From NCBI RefSeq assembly GCF_049199905.1, contig NZ_JBLZPK010000007.1:1-64000 (forward strand): 64,000 bases of DNA, given 5' to 3'. This DNA comes from Shinella sp032095155. GTDB lineage: Bacteria; Pseudomonadota; Alphaproteobacteria; Rhizobiales; Rhizobiaceae. Numbering within the stretch: position 1 is the stretch's first letter; every line of letters starts with the position of its first letter. Under the pieces are notes generated by a model, which was not told the DNA's origin, made no database searches, and worked only from the letters and a program-made list of their open reading frames with translations. This document shows positions 18,277 through 27,312 of the stretch, one piece after another. A program made the translations under genes and the position numbers.

Positions 18277-19566
18277 TCAGGAGGCCGCTTCAGCCTTTCC
18301 GCCCTTGATGACGCGCGGCACCGGCTTTGCCTTGTTGGCCTTGCCGTGGGTCTCGATGAAGGACAGGATGCGCGGCGCGATCTCCTTGCGGAAGCGCGAG
18401 CCGTTGAACACGCCGTAATGGCCGACATCCGGCTGCATGTAGTGCATGCGCATGTCGTCGGGGATGTTCGTGCAGATCGTCTGCGCCGCCTTGGTCTGGC
18501 CGACGCCCGAGATGTCGTCGTTCTCGCCCTCGACGGTGAGCAGCGCCACCTTGCGGATCGCCGTCGTATCGACGGGACGCGACCGGTGCATCATCTCGCC
18601 CTTCGGCAACGCGTGTTTCATGAACACCGTTTCCACGGTCTGGAGATAGAACTCGGCCGTCAGGTCCATGACGGCAAGATATTCGTCGTAGAAATCGCGG
18701 TGCTTTTCGGCCGCATCGCCGTCGTTCTTCACGAGATGGGCGAAGAACTCTTTGTGTGCGACGACATGGCGGTCGAGGTTCATCGACATGAAGCCCGAAA
18801 GCTGCAGGAAGCCCGGATAGACCTGGCGCATGAAGCCCGGCTGCGGCCACGGAACCGGCATGATGACATTGTCGCGGAACCAGTCGAGCGGCTTTTCCTT
18901 GGCCAGATTATTGACCGCGGTCGGATTGATGCGCGTGTCGATCGGCCCGCCCATCAGCGTCATGGTGGAGGGCGAGAGCGGATCGTTGTCGGCTTCCATC
19001 ACGGCAACGGCGGCCAGCACCGGCACCGCCGGCTGGCAGACGGCGATCACATGCGTATCCGGCCCCAGCGCGTGCAGCATCTGGATGACGTAATCGATGT
19101 AGTCGTCGAGATCGAAGGTTCCCTCGGAGATCGGCACCATGCGGGCGTCGATCCAGTCGGTGATATGGACTTCCGCATGCGGCAAGAGCGCCTCGACGGT
19201 GCCGCGCAAGAGCGTCGCATAGTGGCCGGACATCGGCGCGACGATCAGGACCTTCGGATCCTTGCGGTGGCCGGCGGGCAGACAGCGCTCGAAATGGATG
19301 AGATTGCAGAAGGGGCGCTGCCAGACGATCTTTTCGTGAACGGAGACGTCCTTGCCGTCGATCGGCGTGGTGGGCAGGTCGAAGGCCGGCTTGCCGTAGC
19401 GCCGGGTGGTGCGCTCGAGAACCTCGAAGCCTGCAGCCATCGTGCGGCCGAAATAGGTATGCGAGATCGGGTTGAGCGGGTTGCGGAAGGCGATCCGCAT
19501 CTGGTCCGCCGCAGCGCGCCAGGGCGCCATCATCGCATGATTGAGTTCGTACAGCTGATAATACAT
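18277..19566 (-). CDS. phaZ: Intracellular polyhydroxybutyrate depolymerase
   Basis: 429 residues from the ATG at 19566 (MYYQLYELNHAMM), the characteristic start of the PhaZa1-type family. No signal peptide, in line with action on intracellular PHB granules. The nucleophile box is HVIAVCQPAVP with Cys177 in place of the usual lipase serine, as in the Ralstonia-type enzymes. The C-terminus has LLTVEGENDDISG (Asp) and PDVGHYGVFNG (His) for the triad. It releases 3-hydroxybutyrate oligomers from storage polymer. It stands alone, without phaC/phaR neighbours, with 187 upstream bases that probably hold its promoter. Confidence 0.93.
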   Translation of the reverse strand: MYYQLYELNHAMMAPWRAAADQMRIAFRNPLNPISHTYFGRTMAAGFEVLERTTRRYGKPAFDLPTTPIDGKDVSVHEKIVWQRPFCNLIHFERCLPAGHRKDPKVLIVAPMSGHYATLLRGTVEALLPHAEVHITDWIDARMVPISEGTFDLDDYIDYVIQMLHALGPDTHVIAVCQPAVPVLAAVAVMEADNDPLSPSTMTLMGGPIDTRINPTAVNNLAKEKPLDWFRDNVIMPVPWPQPGFMRQVYPGFLQLSGFMSMNLDRHVVAHKEFFAHLVKNDGDAAEKHRDFYDEYLAVMDLTAEFYLQTVETVFMKHALPKGEMMHRSRPVDTTAIRKVALLTVEGENDDISGVGQTKAAQTICTNIPDDMRMHYMQPDVGHYGVFNGSRFRKEIAPRILSFIETHGKANKAKPVPRVIKGGKAEAAS

Positions 19567-19632
19567 CGGACGCGATACCCCATTTCGTGGCGCGGGCTTA
19601 AGTCCCGCACCTGTCACCCGGTTTCCGCACTT

Positions 19633-19656
19633 GCGAAAACACTAACATGTTTTCGC
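19633..19656. repeat. Inverted repeat upstream of phaZ
   Basis: GCGAAAAC and GTTTTCGC, eight-base perfect arms separated by eight bases, about 70 bases upstream of the phaZ start and 98 bases past the dehydrogenase stop. It could be a regulator site for phaZ or the end of the sugar operon transcript; no T-run supports a terminator. Confidence 0.45.
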
Positions 19657-19753
19657 TGCGTGGCAACATTCCACACCAACATCCTACGCCCGCGAACCTT
19701 TCGTGGACATGAACGGAGCATAGCGGCTTCGGTGGGCGGGCAAGCGGGCGGCT

Positions 19754-20767
19754 TCATTCCGCAACGCAAACGACCGCCTTGATCAGGCCGGCCTTGTCGG
19801 TCGCCCAGCGGGAGAGATCAGCGGGCACGGCGTCCAGCGTGGTGCGGTGGGTCACCAGCGCCTCAATCGGCACATGGCCGGCGCGGATGCTTGCCATGAC
19901 ATGCTCGAAATCGACCCGCGTCGCATTGCGGCTGCCGATCAGCATCATTTCGCGTTTATGGAATTCCGGATCGGAGAAACGGATCTCGTCCTTCACCACG
20001 CTGACCAGCACCAGCGCCCCGCCATGGGCGACATAGCCGAAGGCCGCTTCCATGGATTTGCCGTAGCCGGTCGCATCGAAGACGACATCGAAACCGTCGC
20101 CATCCGTTACCCGGCTGACCTCATCGGCGGCAGCGGCCCCGGCGACAAGGCCGGATGTGAAACCGAAACGCTCCGCCGCCATGGCGAGGCGTTCTTGCGA
20201 CGTGTCCATCAAGGTAACGTCATGGCCGGCAATGCGCGAGAAAAGGGCGGTGCCGAGACCGATCGGGCCGGCACCGATGACGAGGGCACGGGAACCGGCC
20301 GGCGCCAGCGAGCGGCGCACGGCATGGGCGCCGATGGCCAGGAATTCGACGGTCGCGGCGGCCTCCAGCGAAAGGCCTTCAGCCGGGTAAAGGTTTTCGG
20401 CGGGAACGGTGATCTCCTCGCAGAAGGCGCCATCGGTGTGCACGCCGAGCACGCGGATCGCGGTGCAGCAGTTCGGCTTGCCCTTCCGGCAGGCGACGCA
20501 GGTACCGCAGGAAATATAGGGGTTCACGACGACGGGTATACCGGCGGCAAGACCGCTTGCGCCGGGCTCGATGACGGTCGCGGAGACCTCGTGGCCCATG
20601 ATGCGGGGGTATTCGAGGAACGGGTGTTTGCCCTCGAAGATATGATAATCCGTGCCGCAGATGCCGACATGGCTGACGGCGACGCGCGCCCAACCGTGCG
20701 GCACCGCAGGCCGTTCCCGTTCGGCCGCCTCGAGGCGGCCGGGTTCTACGCAAACGACGGCTTTCAT
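19754..20767 (-). CDS. Zinc-dependent medium-chain alcohol/polyol dehydrogenase
   Basis: 337 residues. Catalytic zinc ligands appear in GICGTDYHIFEGKHP and GHE. The structural zinc cysteines are in SCGTCVACRKGKPNCC, and the NAD-binding glycines in VIGAGPIGLG. The family includes L-threonine, sorbitol and sugar-acid dehydrogenases; the substrate cannot be read from sequence. It is the last gene of a minus-strand operon after the ABC permease (one-base gap), so it probably oxidises the imported sugar or a derived acid such as 2-keto-3-deoxy-L-fuconate; that assignment is inference. Confidence 0.85.
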   Translation of the reverse strand: MKAVVCVEPGRLEAAERERPAVPHGWARVAVSHVGICGTDYHIFEGKHPFLEYPRIMGHEVSATVIEPGASGLAAGIPVVVNPYISCGTCVACRKGKPNCCTAIRVLGVHTDGAFCEEITVPAENLYPAEGLSLEAAATVEFLAIGAHAVRRSLAPAGSRALVIGAGPIGLGTALFSRIAGHDVTLMDTSQERLAMAAERFGFTSGLVAGAAAADEVSRVTDGDGFDVVFDATGYGKSMEAAFGYVAHGGALVLVSVVKDEIRFSDPEFHKREMMLIGSRNATRVDFEHVMASIRAGHVPIEALVTHRTTLDAVPADLSRWATDKAGLIKAVVCVAE

Positions 20768-20768
20768 C

Positions 20769-21743
20769 TCAACGGCTTCCGCGACGGCGCAACTGATCGA
20801 AATAGACGATGACGATGATCAGCAGGCCCGTGATGATGCGCTGCCAGAACGAGTTGACGTTCAGCAGGTTCGCGCCGTTGTTGATGGTGGCCAGGATGAA
20901 GGCGCCGAGCAGCGGGCCGTGCACGGAACCGACCGCGCCGAACAGGCTGGTGCCGCCGATGACCGAGGAGGCGATCGCCTGCAATTCCCAGCCTTCCGCC
21001 TGCGTTGCATTGCCGATGCCGATGCGCGAGGCGAGCAGCAGGCCGACGAATGCCGCGCAGGTGGCCGAGAGGATATAGGCGAGATAGATCGTACGGTTGA
21101 CATTGACGCCCGACAGGCGCGCCGCCTCGCCGTTCGACCCCACCGCGAAGAGATAGCGGCCGAAGCGCGAGAGATGCAGGAAGACGAAGGCCGGGATCGC
21201 CACCAGGATGACCATCCAGAACAGGCTCGGCACACCCAGGAAATCCATGCGGGAGAAGTTGGTAAAACCCTCGTGGTTGATCGAGATCGTCGAGCCGTTG
21301 GTGATGAGCAGGCCGATGCCGCGCAGCGAGGTCAGCGTCGCCAAGGTGATGATGAAGGGTGGCAGGCCCATGCGGACGATGCCGAAGCCATGGAAGGCGC
21401 CGATCGCCACGCCCATCAGGAGCGTCAGGATGATCGAGGCCCAGAGCGGCACGCCCGCCTGAAGCAGCCAGGCGACGATGACGCTGGTGAAACCGACGAT
21501 CGCCCCGACCGAGAGATCGATGCCGGCCGTGATGATGACGAAGGTCTGGCCGACGGCGAGGATCGCCGTCATCGCGCCCTGGCGCAGCAGGTTGGAAATG
21601 TTACCCGGAGTCCAGAAGGCATGGGTGGACAGGCCGAGCGCCAGCCAGAGCGCGGCCAGGAGCCCGAACAGGGTGAGGCCGAGCAGGATGTTCCGGCCCC
21701 TCCTCGGTGCCGGAGCGCTTTCCGTCGTCGTGTCCACGCTCAT
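20769..21743 (-). CDS. Ribose-type (CUT2) sugar ABC transporter permease
   Basis: 324 residues, multiple hydrophobic segments, with AILAVGQTFVIITAGIDLSV and SSVIGGTSLFGAVGSVHGPL, the hallmarks of RbsC/XylH-like permeases. It forms the homodimeric channel with the tandem ATPase and the binding protein encoded upstream. There are 65 bases between its start and the ATPase stop, occupied by a partial RIME-like repeat. Confidence 0.93.
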   Translation of the reverse strand: MSVDTTTESAPAPRRGRNILLGLTLFGLLAALWLALGLSTHAFWTPGNISNLLRQGAMTAILAVGQTFVIITAGIDLSVGAIVGFTSVIVAWLLQAGVPLWASIILTLLMGVAIGAFHGFGIVRMGLPPFIITLATLTSLRGIGLLITNGSTISINHEGFTNFSRMDFLGVPSLFWMVILVAIPAFVFLHLSRFGRYLFAVGSNGEAARLSGVNVNRTIYLAYILSATCAAFVGLLLASRIGIGNATQAEGWELQAIASSVIGGTSLFGAVGSVHGPLLGAFILATINNGANLLNVNSFWQRIITGLLIIVIVYFDQLRRRGSR

Positions 21744-21777
21744 GTTTCTTCTCCCTTTTTTTGCGTAGCGCCTAGCC

Positions 21778-21812
21778 TGAACCGCTGCACACTTTTTCTG
21801 AACTTGCTCTAG
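21778..21812. repeat. Half RIME1-like repeat containing the ABC ATPase stop codon
   Basis: The stretch matches the right arm of the complete element at 26288-26391: both share ACCGCTGC, a run of T, CTG and TTGCTCTA in order, with scattered substitutions. The TAG stop of the ATPase (CTA at 21809-21811 on the plus strand) is part of its terminal CTCTA. Confidence 0.55.
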
Positions 21813-23310
21813 ATACCGATGGCTTGGGTCAGGACGTCTTCATGAGTGCCGGCCCGATGGTCGTGGCTCGCAACGAGCCGGCCGCTACGAAAGACGTGCA
21901 ACCGGTCGGACAGTTCATAGACTTCCGGCAGGTAGGACGAGATCAGGATGATGCCGGCGCCGCGTTTCAGCAGTTCGCCGAACAGCCGGTAGATTTCCGC
22001 CTTGGTGCCGACATCGACGCCGACCGTCGGCTCGTCGAAGATGAAGAGTTTTGCACCGTGGCTCAGCCACTTGCCGATGACGATCTTCTGCTGGTTGCCG
22101 CCGGACATGGCCGAGGCCAGCACACTGCGCGACGGCGTCTTGATGCGGAGATCGCGGATCTGCCGGTCGGCATTGTCAGCCTCGTCGCCCTTGCGGATGA
22201 CGAGCCCGGAACTCAGCCGCTTGAAGACCGGCAGGTTAATGTTAAGACCGATCGACAGGTTGAGGCAGAGGCCCTGGTCGCGCCGGCTTTCCGGCGCCAG
22301 CGCGATGCCGAGGTCCATGGCCTCCCGCTCGTTGGAAATCTCGACCCTCTGGCCCTCCCAGAGGATTTCGCCCGATTTCACCGGCTGGCGGCCATAAAGG
22401 CCGAGCGCGAATTCACTGCGCCCGGCGCCGATGAGACCATAGAGGCCGATGATCTCGCCGGATCGCACCGTCAGCGACACATCTTCGAAACCGGGACCGG
22501 ACAGGTTCTTCGTTTCGACGATCGGCTTGCCGATGGCGACCGTCTCCTTGTGATAGATCTGCTCGATCGAGCGGTTGATCATCAGCGCGATCAGCTCGGC
22601 CTCGTTGGTCTCGCCGATCAGCCGCGTGCCGACATGGGTGCCGTCGCGCAGAACCGAGACGCGGTCCGCCAGTTCGAAGACTTCTTCCATGCGGTGGCTG
22701 ATATAGACGATGGTGACGCCCTGATCGCGGAGCCGGCGAATAAGCCGGAAGAGCTGGGCCGATTCCTGGCGCGTCAGATAAGCGGTCGGCTCGTCGAAGA
22801 TGAGGAAACGGATGCCGCGCATGGCGGCCTTGGCCGTCGCGACGAGCTGTTGCTGGCCGATGGTCAGGCTGCCGAGCAGGGCACCGGCGGGAAGCTGGAA
22901 GCCGAGATCGTCCAAAACGGCCTGGGCGGCGCGCTCCATCGCGCCCTTGCGCATCAGGCCGTAGCGGTTCATCTCGTCGCCGAGGAACATGTTGGCGGCG
23001 ACGGAGAGATGCGCGCAGAGCACGACCTCCTGATGCACGGCATTGATGCCGCGCGAAATCGCCTCGGTAGGGGTCGCGAGCTGGACGGATTTGCCGCACC
23101 AGAAGACCTCGCCGGCCGTGCGCCTGATAACGCCGGTCAGAAGCTTGATGAGCGTGGATTTACCGGCACCGTTTTCGCCGACGATGGCGTGGATTTCGCC
23201 GGCCAGGAACGTCACCGTCGCCGGTTTCAGCGCTTCGACGAGGCCATACTTCTTCTGCAGACCGCGCAGTTCGAGGATCGGCGCGCCGCGCGGCACGGTG
23301 TCGGATTCGG
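21809..23310 (-). CDS. Ribose-type sugar ABC transporter ATP-binding protein (first codons in gap)
   Basis: About 500 residues are visible of a tandem-ATPase RbsA/MglA-type protein. Domain 1 has Walker A GENGAGKSTLIKLLTG, signature LTIGQQQLVA and Walker B RFLIFDEPTA. Domain 2 has the degenerate P-loop GLIGAGRSE, signature MSGGNQQKIVIGK and KLFIFDEPTVGVDVG. It energises import with the adjacent permease. The visible sequence begins at ESDTVPRG just before the first domain, so only a short N-terminus is lost in the N run. The C-terminal stop lies in a RIME-like repeat. Confidence 0.93.
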
Positions 23311-23502
23311 NNNNNNNNNNNNNNNNNNNNNNNNNNNNNNNNNNNNNNNNNNNNNNNNNNNNNNNNNNNNNNNNNNNNNNNNNNNNNNNNNNNNNNNNNN
23401 NNNNNNNNNNNNNNNNNNNNNNNNNNNNNNNNNNNNNNNNNNNNNNNNNNNNNNNNNNNNNNNNNNNNNNNNNNNNNNNNNNNNNNNNNNNNNNNNNNNN
23501 NN
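23311..23502. other. Assembly gap (192 N)
   Basis: Unknown bases removing the start of the ABC ATPase and the C-terminal end of the binding protein. Frames that cross the gap are artefacts. Confidence 1.
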
Positions 23503-24425
23503 TTGGCGCCCGTATCGACGAAGGCCTCGACCTTCTCGCCCTTGGAGACGGCAAGCGCCGTCTTCACGCCATCATAGCCCATGCGGTAGGGATCCTGCAC
23601 GACGAGGCCGGCCAGCACGCCCTCCTTGAGGAAGCCGACGGTCTTCTCATCCGAGTCGAAACCGATGACCTTGATCTTGTCGCCGAGCTTGTTTTCCGCG
23701 ATCGCCTGGCCGACGCCCTGCGCCATGATGAGGTTGGAGGCGAAGACGCCAACGAGGTTCGGGTTTGCGGTGATGAGGTCGGTCATCATGTTGAGGCCGG
23801 TGGTGGCCTGACCGTCGGCATATTTGTCGGCCACGACCTTCAGGCCCGGATATTTGGTCTTGACCTGATCGAGGAAGCCTTCGCGGCGCTGGTCGAGCGA
23901 ACCGACGCCCGGCAGGCTGGTGATGATGGCGATCTCGCCCTCTTCCTTGCCCGTCGCGGCCTTGACGGCGGCAGCAAGGCCATCGGCGCCGATGCGGCCG
24001 CCCTGCACGTTGTCGGTGGTCAGGAACGAGGTGAAGGCTTTGGAATCCGCCGATGAGTCGATGCCGATGATCGGAACGGATTTCGCGGCCTCATCGACCG
24101 GCTTTCCGAGCGCCTTGAATTCCGTCGGCGAGATGACGACGGCGGCAGGACCGCCGGCAACGGCGTTTTCCAGAATGCTGATCTGGCCGTTGATGTCGGA
24201 TTCCGACTGCGCGCCGAGCTCCGGCACATTAACGCCGAGATCCTTGCCGGCCTGGCGGGCGCCGGCGAGCACGATCTGCCAGTAGAAGGACGTCGTATCC
24301 TTGACGATGATCGGAATGGTGACATCCTGCGCGAAGGACGCGGCCGGTGTCATGGTGGCGAGGACTGCGGCACCCGCCAATGCCGTGAAGGCGCGACGGG
24401 ACAGAAGCGATCTTACAATGCTCAT
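23503..24425 (-). CDS. Periplasmic sugar-binding protein of the ABC transporter (C-terminus in gap)
   Basis: About 307 residues visible. The N-terminus MSIVRSLLSRRAFTALAG with the AASFAQD cleavage region is a clear signal peptide. The mature part is a type-I periplasmic binding protein (Peripla_BP_4): IPIIVKDTTSFYWQ, DINGQISILE, VIISPTEF-like block and GIDSSADSK. It ends in VEAFVDTGA, the region usually some tens of residues from the C-terminus. GAGAGGAG eight bases ahead of the ATG supports the start. A palindromic operator candidate lies 72 bases upstream. It is the first gene of the transport operon. Confidence 0.9.
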
Positions 24426-24496
24426 CAGGTTTCTCCTCTCAGATGCTTCCTGTCCTCCTTAAGGGGATCGCGTTGCAGGAAGCGGACAACTCGACC

Positions 24497-24510
24497 TTTT
24501 ATCGATAAAA
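24497..24510. promoter_or_regulatory. Palindromic operator candidate upstream of the sugar-binding protein gene
   Basis: TTTTATCGATAAAA is a perfect 14-base palindrome. The same core TTTTATCGA recurs upstream of the aldo/keto reductase gene (26172). Both stand ahead of the two minus-strand operons of the sugar island, so they are likely binding sites for a shared regulator, most simply the GntR-type protein encoded at 26424. Confidence 0.6.
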
Positions 24511-24640
24511 AACATTTTCTGCGGCAAGCTACACCCGAGCCGGTTTCCTGGCAAGCGGATGATGGTCAGGCAAAAAGCTACGTTTCCAAATGATCCAGTC
24601 CATCGTCCCCGTCCTCCCAAACGGTGACCGCCACATTCTG

Positions 24641-25087
24641 CTAGACGCGGAAGACTTCATGCGGGTGCAGAACACCCTTCTTCAGAATGATATTGCCATA
24701 GAGGCGGAATTCCGTCGTGGCGACGATATAGGCCGCCTTTTTCGCCATCTCGTAGAATGCGAAACGCTCGACCGAATGAACGGTGAAATCCCCTGCCAAC
24801 CGGTTCACCAGTTGCTGGAACGTCGCGCAGACCTCCGGCACCGCCGTGGGATCGCCGACCACCTCCATGCGCCAGGCCGCCTCAGGCACGAACGTGTCGA
24901 GCGGCATATGGGCCAGGATCGCCTCGGTGATCCCTACGGCATCGACACCATCGGCGCGGATGACCTTGGGGCCGAGAAAACTCGACGGAAAGTTAGCATC
25001 GGCGATGACGATGTCGTCGCCATGGCCCATGGTTCTGATCGCGTGCAGAAGCTCCGGCCCGAGCAGCGGATGAATGCCTTTCAACAT
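24641..25087 (-). CDS. fucU: L-fucose mutarotase (FucU/RbsD family)
   Basis: 148 residues from the ATG at 25087 (MLKGIHPLLGPELL). His22 in MGHGDDIVIADANFP is the conserved catalytic His of the family. FAFYEMAKKAAYIVATTE and YGNIILKKGV near the C-terminus match FucU rather than RbsD. It interconverts alpha and beta anomers of the sugar. It lies 27 bases after the aldo/keto reductase stop and shares its transcript. It is the best indicator that the island handles L-fucose or a close relative. Confidence 0.88.
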   Translation of the reverse strand: MLKGIHPLLGPELLHAIRTMGHGDDIVIADANFPSSFLGPKVIRADGVDAVGITEAILAHMPLDTFVPEAAWRMEVVGDPTAVPEVCATFQQLVNRLAGDFTVHSVERFAFYEMAKKAAYIVATTEFRLYGNIILKKGVLHPHEVFRV

Positions 25088-25114
25088 GGTCTTGCGATCC
25101 TTTCCGATCAAAAT

Positions 25115-26131
25115 CTATTGCCTGACGGCGTCTTGCCCCAATTCAGGCGCCACCAGCGTATGGGGCTCGAAAGCCGGATAAATATCTTTGCTCAAATCCA
25201 GGCGCGCGAGCGCCATATTGCGATGCAGGCTCTCCGGCTTCGCGGTGCCGATGAGGACGGAGGCAACGGCCGGATGCTCCAGCGGAAACTGCAGCGCCGG
25301 TGCGGCGAGTGGAATACCTCTCCTTTTCGCAACCTCCATCATCGCACTGACCTTGCCGGCGATTTCTGGGGTTGCCGGCATATAATCGAAATGCGCACCC
25401 TCGACCGGGCCGGTCGCAAGAATACCGGAATTGAACACGCCGCCAACCACTAGCGACGTGCCTTTCGTCTCGCAAAGCGGCAGCAGTTCCGCCACCGCTG
25501 AGCGATCCAGAAGCGTGTAGCGGCCGGCGAGAAGGATGCAGTCGAGATCGGTCTCGCGCAGCACGTCGAGGCAGACGGGGATCTCGTTGACCCCGAGACC
25601 GAAGGCCTTGATGGCGCCCGACGATTTCAGCGCCTGCAACGCTCTTAAGCCGGAGTCGAAGAACTGGCGCATATGAAAGGCATTGCGCTCGGCGCCGTGC
25701 GTATAGACGCCGATATCGTGCACATAGAGGATGTCGATGCGGTTGAGGCCGAGCCGGGCATGACTGAGCTCGACCGAGCGCATGATGCCGTCATAGCTGT
25801 AATCGTAACGCACATCGAAGGGCAGCGGATCGACATAGCCATAGCTTGGCACCTTGTCGTCAGGCACCGGAAACATGATGCGCCCGACCTTGCTGGAAAG
25901 CACGTAGCCACCCGGCTTGTCGCGCAGAAAATCGCCGGTGACACGCTCGGCGAGGCCGAAACCATACCAGGGGGCGGTGTCGAAATAGCGCAGGCCTTCG
26001 TCCCAGGCGGCTTGCAGCGTGGCCATCGCCACGTCGCGCGGACAGGCGCGGTAGAGCCCGCCAAGCGCGGCGGTGCCGAAACTGAATTCGGTCACGGCAA
26101 GGCCCGTCCTCCCGATGGTCCGCGTCTTCAT
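25115..26131 (-). CDS. Aldo/keto reductase, probable L-fucose (D-threo-aldose) 1-dehydrogenase
   Basis: 338 residues of AKR fold. The catalytic tetrad is visible: Asp and Tyr in FDTAPWYGFG, Lys in LSSKVGRI, His in YVHDIG. The arrangement and the LLAGRYTLLDR block resemble the D-threo-aldose 1-dehydrogenase/pyridoxal 4-dehydrogenase group, which oxidises L-fucose to its lactone. The adjacent fucU supports this. It is first in a two-gene minus operon with fucU; an operator-like palindrome is 41 bases upstream. Confidence 0.85.
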   Translation of the reverse strand: MKTRTIGRTGLAVTEFSFGTAALGGLYRACPRDVAMATLQAAWDEGLRYFDTAPWYGFGLAERVTGDFLRDKPGGYVLSSKVGRIMFPVPDDKVPSYGYVDPLPFDVRYDYSYDGIMRSVELSHARLGLNRIDILYVHDIGVYTHGAERNAFHMRQFFDSGLRALQALKSSGAIKAFGLGVNEIPVCLDVLRETDLDCILLAGRYTLLDRSAVAELLPLCETKGTSLVVGGVFNSGILATGPVEGAHFDYMPATPEIAGKVSAMMEVAKRRGIPLAAPALQFPLEHPAVASVLIGTAKPESLHRNMALARLDLSKDIYPAFEPHTLVAPELGQDAVRQ

Positions 26132-26171
26132 GTCTCCTCCCGGCCGGCGTCCTCCCGCCAGCGCTTTTGTC

Positions 26172-26185
26172 TTTTATCGACAATA
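26172..26185. promoter_or_regulatory. Operator candidate upstream of the aldo/keto reductase gene
   Basis: TTTTATCGACAATA shares its first nine bases with the perfect palindrome at 24497; the second half is imperfect. It lies in the divergent region between the aldo/keto reductase and the GntR-type regulator, a usual position for autoregulated control. Confidence 0.5.
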
Positions 26186-26287
26186 GACAGATTGCCGTCA
26201 ATGGGTAATATGACGACAGGAGGAGCCGGGAGGAATGGGACGCATGGTGCGACAGCCGTGCGTCTGGCCATTTTCCCGGTCAACCAC

Positions 26288-26391
26288 TAGAGCATTTCTG
26301 CTTTTCTTCGAATCGCGAAAACGCTCTGATTGTTAGTTTTCGCGCAATCCCGGACGCAAAACCGCTGCGCAATTTTGCTGGGATTGCTCTA
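26288..26391. repeat. RIME1-like rhizobial intergenic mosaic element
   Basis: 104 bases bounded by TAGAGC and GCTCTA. It holds two imperfect palindromes: AGAGC...GCTCT (26289-26327) and GCAATCCC...GGGATTGC (26344-26388), the latter with an inner hairpin around CCGCTGCGC. Length, two-hairpin structure and intergenic position match the published RIME1 family of Rhizobium (about 108 bases). It separates the divergent promoter region from the regulator start at 26424. Confidence 0.75.
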
Positions 26392-26423
26392 AGGGACGCG
26401 AACCCCAACAACCGGCGGCACCC

Positions 26424-27302
26424 ATGGCCAAACAGAACACCGTCTTCAAGGACGCCTTCAATCGCTGCCTCAAACTGCTGGAGCAGACCGCAAGCCTGCC
26501 CTCAGAGCCGGAGCTTGGTGCGACACTCGGCGTGAGCCGCACGACTGTGCGCGCAATCCTGACCCGGCTTGAAGAGGTCGGCCTGCTCACTTGGGAGAAG
26601 CGCCGAAAGATCGTGCTGCGCAAACCCGTGGCGGCCGATTATTTTCCGACAGAGGAGACGGATTCACTGTCGGAAATCATCGAGCGCAGTTTCATGCGCC
26701 GGATTCTGGCCGGGGGTGCGGAGCCCGGCATGCAGATCAACGAACTGGAACTCGCCCGCGAGATCGGCATCGGCACGACGAGCGTGCGCGAATTCCTCAT
26801 CCGCTTCAGCCGCTTCGGCCTGATCGAAAAGCGGCCGAACAGCCATTGGGTGCTGAAGGGTTTCACCCGCGATTTCGCGCTGGAACTGACGGAAGTGCGC
26901 GAAATGTTCGAGCTGCGCTCCGCTGCCGCCTTCGCGCATCTGCCCGGCGAGCATCCCGCCTGGCAGGAGCTCGACGCCATCGAGGCCGTGCATCACGCCA
27001 TCCTCGCCGATATCGAGAACCGTTATCTCGACTTTTCCGAGCTTGACGAGCGCTTCCATCTCCTCGTGCATCGCGCGTCGAAGAACCGCTTCGTCGTCGA
27101 TTTCTACGACGTGATCGCGATCGTCTTCCACTATCACTACCAGTGGAACAAGACGAATGCGCGCCAGCGCAATGCCCGCGCGCTGGAGGAGCACCTCGCC
27201 TATATAGCGGCGCTCCGCTCACGCGACCCGGCCCGGATCGAGCATGCCTGCCGCCAGCACCTGAAGTCGGCGCGCGAAACCCTCCTGCAATCGATCAACT
27301 GA
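26424..27302 (+). CDS. GntR-family regulator with two tandem winged helices and an FCD domain
   Basis: 292 residues. A first winged helix covers about residues 25-70 (LPSEPELGATLGVSRTTVRA, then LLTWEKRRKIVLRKP). A second covers about 90-145 (ERSFMRRILAGGAEPG, ELAREIGIGTTSVREFL, LIEKRPNSHWVL). A helical FCD-like effector domain follows, with LTEVREMFELRSAAAF and later DERFHLLVHRASKN. Standard FadR-type proteins carry one DNA-binding domain in about 230-250 residues, so the extra one is unusual. Location beside the sugar operons and the two palindromes suggests it controls them in response to a sugar acid; repressor or activator is unknown. Confidence 0.8.
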   Translation: MAKQNTVFKDAFNRCLKLLEQTASLPSEPELGATLGVSRTTVRAILTRLEEVGLLTWEKRRKIVLRKPVAADYFPTEETDSLSEIIERSFMRRILAGGAEPGMQINELELAREIGIGTTSVREFLIRFSRFGLIEKRPNSHWVLKGFTRDFALELTEVREMFELRSAAAFAHLPGEHPAWQELDAIEAVHHAILADIENRYLDFSELDERFHLLVHRASKNRFVVDFYDVIAIVFHYHYQWNKTNARQRNARALEEHLAYIAALRSRDPARIEHACRQHLKSARETLLQSIN

Positions 27303-27312
27303 CGGAAAACCC

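Noticed and set aside
23160..24425. Apparent fusion of the sugar-binding protein with the ABC ATPase across the N run
   Set aside because: The joined frame exists only because N was translated; downstream residues are out of frame with the ATPase.
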